This document shows, piece by piece, positions 54,282 to 64,000 of a stretch of DNA of 64,000 nucleotides. The position numbers and the translations under genes were made by a program. Source of the DNA: Rhodocollybia butyracea (lineage: Eukaryota; Basidiomycota; Agaricomycetes; Agaricales; Omphalotaceae); the NCBI GenBank assembly GCA_015501585.1, contig JADNRY010000035.1:186001-250000 (forward strand). Direction: 5' to 3'. Every line of letters starts with the position of its first letter. The first letter of the stretch is position 1. The notes beneath the pieces were generated by a model, which had not been told where the DNA came from, did no database searches, and worked only from the letters and a program-made list of their open reading frames with translations.

Positions 54282-55606
54282 ATGGCTGGATCTCAATCGT
54301 ACACTGAGAAGGAGGAGCAACAATTACTTCTTCCGCATGCCTCCAAATCCAGATCCAAGTATGTCCTAGTAATCCACGGCGGTGCGGGAACCATGTCCAG
54401 AAAGAACAGCACCGAGGCGCAACTAAAGGCTTACCATAATGGTCTACGCGCTGCGCTTTTAGCCGGATACGAAATTCTAAAGCAAGGCGGAGAGGCAATC
54501 GATGCTTCTGTTGCTGCTGTTGCTGCACTTGAAAATAACATACTGTTCAATGCAGGCAAAGGTGCCGTCTACAACGCTGCTGGAAAAGTGGGTTTGAACT
54601 AGCAAGCATAAGTTGACTTGCGCTAATCTCCATTTAGAACGAACTCGAAGCCTCAATAATGCTCTCCAAACCCCCTTCTTCCCATCCCTCAATTCCTCCC
54701 TCCCGTCGCGGCTTTGGCCTAACTCTCCTGACACATATCCGTAATCCGTCCAAACTGGTTCGGGAACTATATCTGTCACCCGTCGTGGCTCCCCACCCAT
54801 TTCTCTCAGGTGAGAACGCGGAAAGTATAGCCAAGGATTTGGGGACGATTGATATCGTTGATCCTTCATATTTCTTCTCTGAAGCGAGATGGAAGGAGCA
54901 TCGACGGGGATTGGGATTGCCTGACACGCCGTATCCGCCGGGAACAGGAAGTGATACAGATCAAAAATTCGAAGACTCGCTTGACATGTTCCCCACAGGT
55001 ACAGTCGGCGCTGTTGCACTCGATATACGAGGCTGCATCTGTGCAGTCACGTCAACTGGAGGTCGGACGAACAAACTGGTAGGTCGTATTGGTGATACTC
55101 CGGTCATGTCTGCTGGTTACTGGGCAGAAGAATTCAAAATGAAGCCGACCTGGTGGAGGAAGACTTGGAATACGATTACGGGTAAAGGACACGATAAAAA
55201 TATAGCTGTAGGTATTTCAGGCACTGGGGACGGTGATGTAGGTTAATTTAGCTTTTTTGCTTATTGGAGTTTATTTTAACTTTTGAATTCGCAGTACTTT
55301 ATACGCCAAGCCACGGCATCGAAAATTGCTCGCAGGGTTCAATTTCTGGGTGAGCCTATTGCAACTGCTGCAAAGGTAGCTGTTGAAGATCTTCGGCGGG
55401 ATGGCGGAGTGGGGGGAGTTATCGTGCTTGATAGTGCGGGTAATGGTAAGCGTCCCTACGTCCCTGTTCACGTCGTTGTGTAATACTGAATATGGGTCCC
55501 ATTTGTAGTTGCAACGCCTCTAAACTGCGAGGGCATGTACAGAGGGGTGATTCACGAAGATGGTGTCCCGAAGACAGCCATTTTCAGTGACGACGTTCTC
55601 GAATGA
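54282..55606 (+). CDS. Type-2 asparaginase/taspase-like Ntn hydrolase
   Basis: Threonine hydrolase of the isoaspartyl peptidase/L-asparaginase family; it self-cleaves to expose the nucleophile. Exons 54282-54587, 54638-55237, 55295-55445, 55509-55606; 384 aa. N-terminal VLVIHGGAGTM, the GGEAIDASVAAVAALENN helix and FNAGKGAVYN. The nucleophile site is TGTVGAVALD (the second Thr). TSTGGRTNKLVGRIGDTPV and the ISGTGDGD turn line the substrate pocket. An insertion before the cleavage site is longer than in plant enzymes. All catalytic segments are present; whether it prefers asparagine or isoaspartyl peptides cannot be told. Confidence 0.9.
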
Positions 55607-55669
55607 TTTATACACCAGTTTATTTAAACAAAATTTTTTACTACTGCTCCCAAATTCCAGCCAAGTACT

Positions 55670-56305
55670 TCAAAAATCAGCAATGGTTGTGGTGAATGCG
55701 CTGTCTACCGAAGTCTGAGCAGCAGTAATAGTGGAAGCGACGGAAGCGTCGATTGTAGCCTCAAGAGCAGCGAAGAGGTTGTTAGCGTCCGTCTGAAGGG
55801 TGTCGAGGGCAGAAAGAACTATAGAGCTGAAACCCGTAGCGGTGATAGTTGAAGCCTTTTTTTCGACTGTCAGCACTGATCCCCTTCGAATATGTATATA
55901 GCACACCTTGGCAGCGGTATCACCGAGGACGCTCACAACCTGAGCAGCGAGGGGGGTAACATCTGCCGCAATTGTTGCAGAGTCAGCGGCATCAAGGACC
56001 CCAGTGGAGGTGATTCTGTTGAAAGAAAAGAAGGCGTTATCAACACAAAGTGCACCAGGAAAAATCAGAATCGCTTACTCGGAGGTAGCACTAGTGATGT
56101 CGTTCTCGAGGGTACTAATTTGGCCCAACAATTCGATACCCTGGATTAGAGAGCCAGTGAAAGAATTGATACCACTGTCGAAAGACGTGAGGGCAGACCC
56201 GATAGTGGCGAGATCAGCCTCGATCTGAGCCGCGGTACGCTTGACGGGGGTGGCTAAAGCGACACCGGAGAGGAGGGCAGCGATGAGAGTACGGGAAAAT
56301 TTCAT
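55670..56305 (-). CDS. HsbA-like hydrophobic surface-binding/cell wall protein
   Basis: Secreted helical protein of the HsbA/galactomannoprotein family, reported to coat hydrophobic surfaces and recruit secreted enzymes. Exons 56305-56079, 56015-55907, 55855-55670; 173 aa. Signal peptide MKFSRTLIAALLSGVALATP, then KR, then an Ala/Thr/Ser-rich amphipathic helical body (QIEADLATIGSALTSFDSGI; LSALDTLQTDANNLFAALEA). There are no cysteines apart from those in an unspliced reading of the second intron. That 51-nt intron lacks a stop and is divisible by three, so retention would keep the frame. Confidence 0.8.
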
Positions 56306-57077
56306 TTTCGGGATGGGGGCTTGAAGAGTTTGGGAGCTTCCCTTTTATACCTGTTCGACCTCCAGAAAACGTTCGAAATGCTGCACCATCTCGGCGGGAA
56401 AAAAATGAACCGCACGAGAAGCAAGACGCGAGACGCATACCCACACTGCATACAGCGAATGTTCCCTAGCCATATGCATGCGAAAGATAATATCTTGGAC
56501 CAGAAGCAGTTCCCTCTAAGGGTACACCGAACCTCGTTACAGGGAACCTGGAAAACGGAAGCAAATCGTCGCAGACTTCTGCCGCTGTCAAAAGTGCCAT
56601 TCAATCCCTATATTTTTGGGATTATGAGGCGTCAAAAATTTGTACAGTCCTAACGAGGTTTCTCGCATAAGGACTGCTTTAGGCCTAGCAATATCTTTGC
56701 GTTCCATGATTCATCGAAAATTTTCAAAGTCAAACTTCGCAAAGTAGCACTGTAGAAAAGCTTGTGACTAAAGAGCATTCGAGGGTGTCGTTACATCCCG
56801 AGACCAACAAGAACTCAGATAAACGTACCCTTGAAAAAACAGATATATTGTTACCGATTCTGGGGGTGATTAATATTGATTCATCAAGTCAAAAAGAAAA
56901 AAAAAACTCTACCAGTTCAAAGACATCAGTTATTCTGGGTGTTTGGTGGGAATGCTATTTGACTCAGTTTAGAAGCTGAAGGTATTGATTCAACGAAGAT
57001 GGTCATTGGTGTTAACAAAAATAGCGATTTCAACGATGATCAAGAGGTCCTCGAATGATTATCAAGACAAGCATATG
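56306..57077. other. Intergenic, about 770 bp
   Basis: Upstream of the HsbA-like gene and downstream of SPC34. AT-rich near 56850-57050. Plus-strand frames here have no motif. No repeat recognised. Confidence 0.45.
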
Positions 57078-58763
57078 TCAAATATCAAACTTGACCACCT
57101 GTCCCCCCCGCCCTCGCTCGATTTTCAACAACCTTTTGGCTACACATCCATATAGCGCTTTTGGATGTCCCGAGACCATCGCCGCACTACCACTGGTGCT
57201 AGCCTTGGTAGCAAGTAGCTCCTTAACTTTGTTCAACGGCAGTGAGAGTGTTTCCGACGTAAGCAGCGCAAGCAAAAGGTGGGCAGTGAGTATCTGTTGC
57301 GCTGTAGGCGGTGTAGTGCCTTTTGAGGCAGGGGGTACTGAATGTGTCGAAGATGCTGTCGTTGGTGTGAGACTAGATATTGATTCTAGATGTGAACTAG
57401 CGAAAGGTTGTTCAAAAAAAAAAAAAAAGATATTCAGTAAACGATTCATACATTGTTGCTGTTGCTATAGGTGGCAGGTTGTTTGTTGTATTAAAGGAAT
57501 GCCCAGGCATGATCAAGTCACCAGCTGTACTCCAAATTCTAACCTGTTTCAATAGAGTAAGGGGCATGTTTGGAAAAAGAAAGAATCATAACGAACTACT
57601 GCTCGTTCAACATCCATATTTGCACTTGGTAGGTTTTCTTTACGCGGCGTGTCAATCGTTGGAAATGGTTCCAGTTCGGTTACAGATTCCTTTGACGGAG
57701 CTAAGTTGAATGAAGATTCCGCCTCTGACTCTACTGGAGACTGGGGGCTGTCTTGAACTGATGGCTCTGGAGAGACCGGCACCGGATGCGGTTTGGCGGA
57801 TGGACTATGGTGCGTAGGACTAGAAAATGACATATTGTGCATGTCACTAAATTCTGCTTCCTCATCCAAGAGCATGTTGTCAGTAAACCGAAGAGGTTTA
57901 GCAGAGGCTCCACCAGGTGACCCCCAGAACTGTTCCTCTAAAGGATCTGCCGGTTTGGGGGCAGGTTTTGTGGGACCAATCAAGGATGTAGGGTCTTCCG
58001 AATGAGGTTTGACCTGAGGTTTTTTCTTCAGTAATGATTCTTTCTGGAACATGAATCAATAAAGGTTGGTTTGAGGTTAGGAGAGTGCAAACATGTTGAC
58101 GGAGAGCCATAATCCTTGACTGCAGTTTATCAATCCGTTGCTGCTCCTCGTCGGTAGCAGACTTGAGGGAAGGAGATTCTGTCGTTTGAATCTTGGTTCA
58201 ATTATCACTCATGCACAGCTTGTTGGAGAAAAGCGACGTACTTGTTGAAGTTGTTCACTTATCGAACGGATTCGTTCATTTGATACCGTGAGCTGATCCA
58301 GGATAGCATTGACTTGCTTGTGTGCTTTGGGCATAGGTCGAAGGTGTTGACTCAAAATATGGTCAGTTCAAGAATACGCACAAAAGAACTGCACATACTA
58401 TCGGTTCATGTATTTGAGCGCAGCTTTCGCATAGACTTCAGGCGAGGGTTCGTTGGGCTTGACATCGTCGCGTCTTCCTATTGGTTTTCGCAAAGGAGTG
58501 GCGCCATGGAATTCAGCACGAGTGATTTCAACGCCGGATTGGTTACGCGTTTCTTTGTCATGAGCCACAGCCGTCGATGGGGTTTTGATGAAAAACAGGC
58601 CAAACTCAGAAGAGTCAACGTCGCGGATGAGATCACCCAGTTCAGTGGTAAGAATGGCACGAGTAAAAGGTCCAGTGCCAGTACTGCCGCATGATTCAGC
58701 GACAGATTTTATTGAACGAGTACTGTGCGCTAGGCGATCTATATGGTCTGAAAGAGCAGTCAT
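57078..58763 (-). CDS. SPC34: DASH/Dam1 complex subunit Spc34, with extended C-terminus
   Basis: Outer-kinetochore microtubule ring subunit. Exons: 58763-58399, 58350-58242, 58191-58093, 58043-57600, 57543-57452, 57372-57078; about 467 aa. The N-terminal signature FTRAILTTELGDLIRDVDSS with FGLFFI matches Spc34, followed by YAKAALKYMNRY and a coiled-coil (VSNERIRSISEQLQQ; TDEEQQRIDKLQSRIMALRQ). Beyond the usual end is a disordered Ser/Pro region and a compact helical tail (AQQILTAHLLLALLTSETLS; NKVKELLATKA; RLLKIERGRGGQVVKFDI). The last intron spans a 13-T run; without splicing it reads through as poly-Phe. Yeast Spc34 is about 300 aa, so the tail is extra. Confidence 0.8.
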
Positions 58764-58960
58764 TGTGGTCAAGTTTAGTAAATTACTTCTTCTGACCAAC
58801 ACGGGCGCCTAAATTCATTTCGCGGCCATCTTTAATTATTTTATCGTTATTGCAACAACCTTTCATTATTGGCATCATCCTTCGCCCCTTCATTCGAAGC
58901 AAACCTGTCACGCCACGAACGGAACTATCGAGGGAACAACGGAAAAACTAGTCCTAAGCC

Positions 58961-61900
58961 ATGAGCTGGCAGCCGTTGGGCCAAATATTCTATGGTTTCG
59001 CAGTTCATCCATTGATTCCGCCAGCTCGTCGCGACACACGGTATTCGACCCGCACCCATCACACAAGCGTAACAAGCGATGGAGACGAACTGCACACAGA
59101 TGTAGTTTCTCTCGAAGTTGGTGACGAAATATATGCGTTTGAGAAGTATACGCCAAAGGGGAAGGAGACCGAGGGTATCTGGTACCGCGGGTTCGCACAA
59201 CTTTTGCCTCAAAGTTTCCGGTTATTATACTTATTCTCACTGCTCTAGCTACGTTGTTACTACTGCTCGAAGGCCGCCTGTCACCTGGGCATTGTCGGGG
59301 GATGCATCGACTTCCAAATCAGCACCAAAGATCGAAGAACCTCAACAGGTTTTCATCGGAATATTCCCAGCATCACATTTCTACATTCGAGACGAGCTCT
59401 CTGATGCAGAAAACACTCTACAAAATATTGTTCATTCAATGGAAAATGGTAACCAGTTGAATGGTCATGGCAGCAGTTCTACCAGCGAAAGTTATTCACA
59501 ATGGAGTCGCAGTAATTTCAGCACAATGAGTGTAGTGCGCGAGGAAGATGATCTGGACAATGTATCCATCATGACTGGTGTCAGATTACCCCGGCTGGAT
59601 CAACGGAGTCTGTCGCATGCAGGTGCACCCGTCTATTCCAGCTCCAGATCTGCCAGAAGTCTTCGTTCTTCTTCACCTGCCGAGTCTCAGATAATGAAAC
59701 CTCTTCCTCCACGCCCATCTCTTAAGTCTGGAGATGATACCGCCTCAGGTGCAGCCCAACCCATCATTGACGAAATCGCGTCGGCTTTACGGGAATGGCA
59801 TATCTTTCTTTTCCAATACCTCGCGCGACGTGATTACCGTCTCTTTCAGATTGTACGAGAACATATCGAGGCTCTTCACCTCGGTAGGCGACAACTACTC
59901 GCACAGACTCTCAATGCCGAGGAAACAGTCAATATGCGGCAGGACTGTGTCATAAGATTGGTCAAAGGGAATCTTGTTCAAGGACTTGATGTAATCGTTC
60001 GTCATCCCTCCTGGGGTGGTCTTGTTACAGTTGTTGTCGAAGGTGAAATTGACCCTAGAACGTGGGTCAGTGCAGTTCGCATGTATTCCATGCAAGTCAC
60101 ATTAGCCTATCTGAATGTCAGTGATACACCGACAGCAGTGCCCACTCCAGGACCACTCCCAACTCCAGCACACTCCGCTTTTCCCGAACTCACTCATAGG
60201 TCCCGTATGCGATCTTTGACCCGCATCAGTCCACCTTCCTCCACGAAATCTTCAACTGCAAAGTTTTACCATGTTTTTCTCGACTTGCGAGCATTTGTCG
60301 CCTCGTTCTGCGCCTCAGGAGAGACTGCAGAGCTTTTGTTTTCGTTGTACAGGTTGGGCTCTCAAGCCCAGTTTGTCACTGAAGATTTTTGTGCTGTATT
60401 AAACCATAATGGTGTCCTAGCACGCAACCCAACCGCCCTTATCCGTACCCTCTTCACAGATTTGTCACTTTCTGACCTCCAAGAACCCATTTTCCTCGTT
60501 TGTCGAGTTATCCGAAACGGTCCACTGAAAATCGGTGGTAGCTTCAGTTCCGGTGTTACGGCAGATGGTAGCAGGAAGGGATCTGAGCCTCGGATAGAGC
60601 CTACCGCCTCTACTTCTGGCTGGACGGAGACATATGGTCCCGTTTCGCCAGGCAGTCCTCGTGTGTATCCATCTAATGATAGTCAATTCCGTCGGCCATT
60701 TGGTTGTGCTGTGCTTGAACTTACTCAGTTGGCGCAGATGGCCGTCGACGATTCCGATGTGCATGGTCCAAAGGAGTACACAATGCCCATCCATGTATCC
60801 AAAAACGAGACAACGTTCTCAATGTTGCATCAAAATATCATAGAGAACAACACCGCAGAGTTTGACAAGTCTCCGAGGTACGTACTTGTGCTTTCACTCA
60901 ATGGTCGCACTGACAGGAAATACTACTTAATAGAGCTGAGACGCTAGCTGTTTCTATCAAGGTTTACCGTGGAGACGCAAAGACAATCGTTAAGGAGAAT
61001 ACTTCTGTTCTTCAGGATATCCCTCACACTCTTCGACTGGGCTTCCCAGATGTCGTTTTTCCAGGCGATGTCCGAAACGAGCTTTATATCAAGCTCTGGT
61101 CCGGTAGCTTCCAGGCAAGTCCTAATCACGCTGGCCGGATCCCCAATTTTGCCCGAGGTGCTCCTGCGATGAATATGCAAGTGACCATTGAGGTTAGAGA
61201 CGAAGAAGGACGAACTATTGAGGGTGCTATATCCAAAGGCAGTGGAGAGCCGTTTTTGACCTATTTTCATTCCATGGTCTTCCAGCGTTGTTATGAGCCC
61301 ACTTTTGGAGAGCTCATCAAGATACAATTACCTTTGGATGGAATTCCTTCATGGCATCTGTTTTTCACCTTCCGCTTACGCTCATCCCGAGAACGTGGGA
61401 CGAAGGAGCCGCCATATGCTTTTGCCTTCTTACCTCTCTACCCGGAAAGACGAGCGTTTGTCGAAGATGGCGCCCATTGTCTAGTTATGTACCGTGCAGA
61501 TAGACTCTCTCAAATAACTCCCGACCAGTATCTCCTTTCACCTGCCTGGCTACTCCAGGGTCAACGGCCGGAGACGATCCCGTTAGCAGCAGATATGCAA
61601 CGCAATGCACCTCCGACACGTGACACACTTATCATTCGCTCATCCCTATGCTCAACAAAGTACACTCAAAATCCCGTCTTACTTAGCCTGCTCCACTGGG
61701 AGAAGATTCCAGATAATGACGTTCTATCGCAGGTATTGACTGCATTCACTTTTGTCGGTGAAGTTGAAATAGTCAAATTTCTACGTGACATCTTCGACGC
61801 CCTCTTCGGCATTCTGGTGTCCCAAAACAACCAGGGCGGCGATATGGATCATTTGGTTTTCAATGCCATTGTCATCGTGCTCGGTATTGTTCAAGACCGT

Positions 61901-64000
61901 CGTTTTAGCAATTTCAGACCTGTCGTTGATCTTTACATACAGCAGCACTTTGGCTGGGCTGCTGCGTCGTCCCATATCATTCATTCGATGGACCGGCTTC
62001 TAGCCAACCCAGCAACTACAGATAACGCTACTCAGCTAAGGAATGCTTTGAAAGTTTGGCACTACATCATCAAGTTCATTGCTCGTTCTCGCGAGCTTCA
62101 GAAAACCAAAGAATTGGGAATGGGGAGTGGGGCTACGGCAGAACACTTGGAATCGACGTTCAAGCGGGAACTGCGTGCACATCTGGCTGAGGTTACTCGT
62201 ATGATGTCGACCACTACGCCACCTTCAATTATAGGCACCCAAACTATTGCACTCCAGAACTTCACCTCCATCTTACCCGAATTGGCCAAAATCTTCAGTA
62301 TAGTCGATCTGGTCTCCATTGTCACTACTTTCGCTACAAACGCTGTTGCAGCGAGTAAAGGCAAGATTGTTATCTGGAAGCTTATCATGTACTTGCAAAT
62401 CGTGAAGGGTTTTCTCTTCGACAATCCGGAGTCTCGGCCACTGTTGGTGGAGGCTGTCGTCCTTTGGATAAAACCTCACTTCGGTCAGTACGACGAGTAT
62501 GTACATACTCAATCAAATGACTCTGACGCAGTTCGTGACGCGGCGCGGGTCGGTTGGCTGGAAAGCATCCGTCTTTGTGTTACTATCATTGCGGTGATGC
62601 TTGATAAACTACAAACAAGCCTTGTATCCCCAGAAGTAATTCAGGATAAACGCCGATACGCGTTAGAGAAAGATAACATAGAGTGTCTTCTACCCTTGTT
62701 ACCAAGGTAAATCCGTCTTCGCTCTCTTCATCTTTCCTCATTTGATCTTTTTTCTAGGCTGTTAGATTCATATCGTGAATTCATGAACCCAGAGTCGATC
62801 AAAGCTCTGGAACGCACACCCGCTTCGCGAAGTAGTGCTCCTGTTGTCTTCCCCGAGTCGTATCCTTTTACTTTACTAGCTTACCTTCCCTCAAATCCCA
62901 GCTCCCGCCATTTTACAGGAGGAGGCCAGATATTCAACACTGGCCTCGCTGAAACAGCAGTTGTCCTACTAGTCTTGATCTTGTCCTCCCAAACCAAGGC
63001 GATTTCAGAATTCTTGGAATCAAGCTTGGATATCGAGGGTCGTGATAGATTTATAACGTTGTTATCGCACTTCTTCAAAGTTTCGGCTTCGATCCTAGAT
63101 AACGAATGCTTCCCAAAAACCTGGCTGAACATCAATATTCTCGCTCATCAAGTTTTTGTTAAGATGATGGGTCCGGTATCAGATCTACTTAGCCAAGAAT
63201 TCATACCGCTTCAGGAGTCCGAAGCTACGTTTGATCCTTCACTGTGGAAGGAGGCTTTCACGATGCTGCTAAAACTTCTTTCCTCGGAACAACTTTGCAT
63301 CGAAGAATTCAGTCCTCAAGTAAGGTTTCTTTTATCATATGGTACTTTCTAAATGTTATGTTTTAGAAACGTCGGGCGGTCTGGCGTCTGGCTGGTGACA
63401 TTCGAGGAGAGGGCGCTGGCATTATGCTCAAGTTGTGGCAAGCTCTCGGCTGGGGTGAACATGCTTCAAATACGGGAGAATTCACCATGCGCTTTGGAGT
63501 AAGCGTAAAGACTACATGGAAAAGTCCTCTCTGACAATACTTATAGGGCTATCAAGTATACTTGAACACGTTGGTTGGCAGTGTTGTTCTACTCTGCTTG
63601 AGCCATCACGAACAGCTTCGGAATAACGCAGTTCAAATGCTATATAGCATGATCGTCTCTGAATACCATACATCTGGTAATTCTGAGGCAATCGAGAACG
63701 AACTGGTCACTCGACTTGACCACCTTTTTATGTCGGAAAGCTCGAAAGACGATATTTCGGGTGCATTCTTCGTTGGTCAGCTGCGACATCTCTTCGAGAA
63801 CACTGAGGTCAATGAACAACTTCGAGAGCGTGTTTCCAACTTCCTTGATTCCGTTGATCTCTTCCTGGAGCTATTGCTCAGTGTCCGTGCTCTTCCCGAG
63901 GGCGATGAGTTCGCTGACGAAAGAGTCATAGCCACAGTATGCTCCCCGTTTTTTCCTCTACTTCGGCTAATAGTATATATCAGCTTCGTCTCATGAACTT
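58961..64000 (+). CDS. DOCK-family Rho GEF (Dck1-like), N-terminal part; cut by window end
   Basis: Exons seen: 58961-59190, 59249-60877, 60934-62706, 62758-63319, 63367-63498, 63547-63936, 63984 onward. An SH3-like N-terminus (SLEVGDEIYAFEKYTPKGKE, GIWYRGYVV) leads to FIGIFPASHFYI, a Ser-rich linker with PLPPRPS, then an armadillo-like region (EIASALREWHIFLFQYLARR). The DHR-1/C2 domain follows (ECxx-type PRNELYIKL analogue: DVRNELYIKLWSGSF, then MNMQVTIEVRDEEGRTIE). The lipid-binding domain and a helical middle are present; the catalytic DHR-2 would lie beyond 64000. Fungal homologues work with an ELMO-like partner upstream of Rho/Rac-type GTPases. The exon 1 intron lacks a stop, but removing it restores the SH3 sequence. 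Confidence 0.88.

Noticed and set aside
55864..55906. Apparent frameshift in the HsbA-like gene at the A/T run
   Set aside because: Moving the acceptor to the AAAG just after the run gives a 51-nt intron and an uninterrupted frame, so no lesion is needed.
1..64000. CRISPR arrays, operons, bacterial-type genes
   Set aside because: The window is eukaryotic: spliced genes, no Shine-Dalgarno pattern, no direct-repeat/spacer arrays.

Overview
This window looks like nuclear DNA of a mushroom-forming basidiomycete (Agaricomycetes). The genes are dense and split by many 45-60 nt introns. They include fungal-specific families (RAX2, DASH SPC34, HsbA-like protein, TRP/FLC channel-like protein, fungal Nha1-type antiporters). 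The proteins read well only after splicing. All exon coordinates were placed by eye from splice motifs and frame continuity.

Layout. (1) 0-16 kb, housekeeping: a Ser/Thr/Ala-rich C-terminus, GPI18 and a PEX23/30-type peroxin (head to head, 32 bp between start codons), REI1, PRPP synthetase, an unknown 155-aa protein head to head with BUD32 (43 bp), RAX2, and a complex I 17.8 kDa-type subunit. (2) 16-41 kb, accessory: two same-strand paralogues of a Na+/H+ antiporter (16.0-18.2 and 38.3-40.6 kb) bracket a C-A-T-T-KS hybrid synthetase resembling tenuazonic acid synthetase (19.3-25.3 kb) and a gene-poor, transposon-rich stretch. That stretch holds a 542-bp non-autonomous element with an 8-bp target duplication, telomere-like repeats and a tRNA-like sequence; a 2,990-bp CACTA-ended element with 377-bp inverted repeats and a truncated RecQ-like helicase gene; a 322-bp MITE; a 1,200-bp inverted-repeat element; and a decayed fragment of a third antiporter copy. 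(3) 41-64 kb, mostly housekeeping again: an unknown NPFE-ended protein, a small 8-Cys secreted protein, a Cys-rich single-pass membrane protein, an FLC/TRP-like protein, ATP synthase OSCP, an ICMT-like methyltransferase, an unknown acidic protein, HAP2 and a SARNP/Tho1 homologue (divergent), a type-2 asparaginase/taspase-like hydrolase, an HsbA-like protein, SPC34, and the N-terminal part of a DOCK-family GEF cut by the window edge.

The housekeeping genes do not form one pathway. They touch GPI-anchor synthesis, peroxisomes, ribosome maturation, PRPP supply, KEOPS tRNA modification, polarity, respiration, kinetochores and Rho-type signalling. The accessory middle is the unusual part. The ketosynthase has Asn where most have the second catalytic His, which I recall as the TAS1 signature, and an extra carrier domain. 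Three housekeeping genes (peroxin, RAX2, FLC) each show a one-base frame break at a short C/G run, which points to consensus errors as much as to biology. GC-AG introns are more common than expected (4 of about 100).
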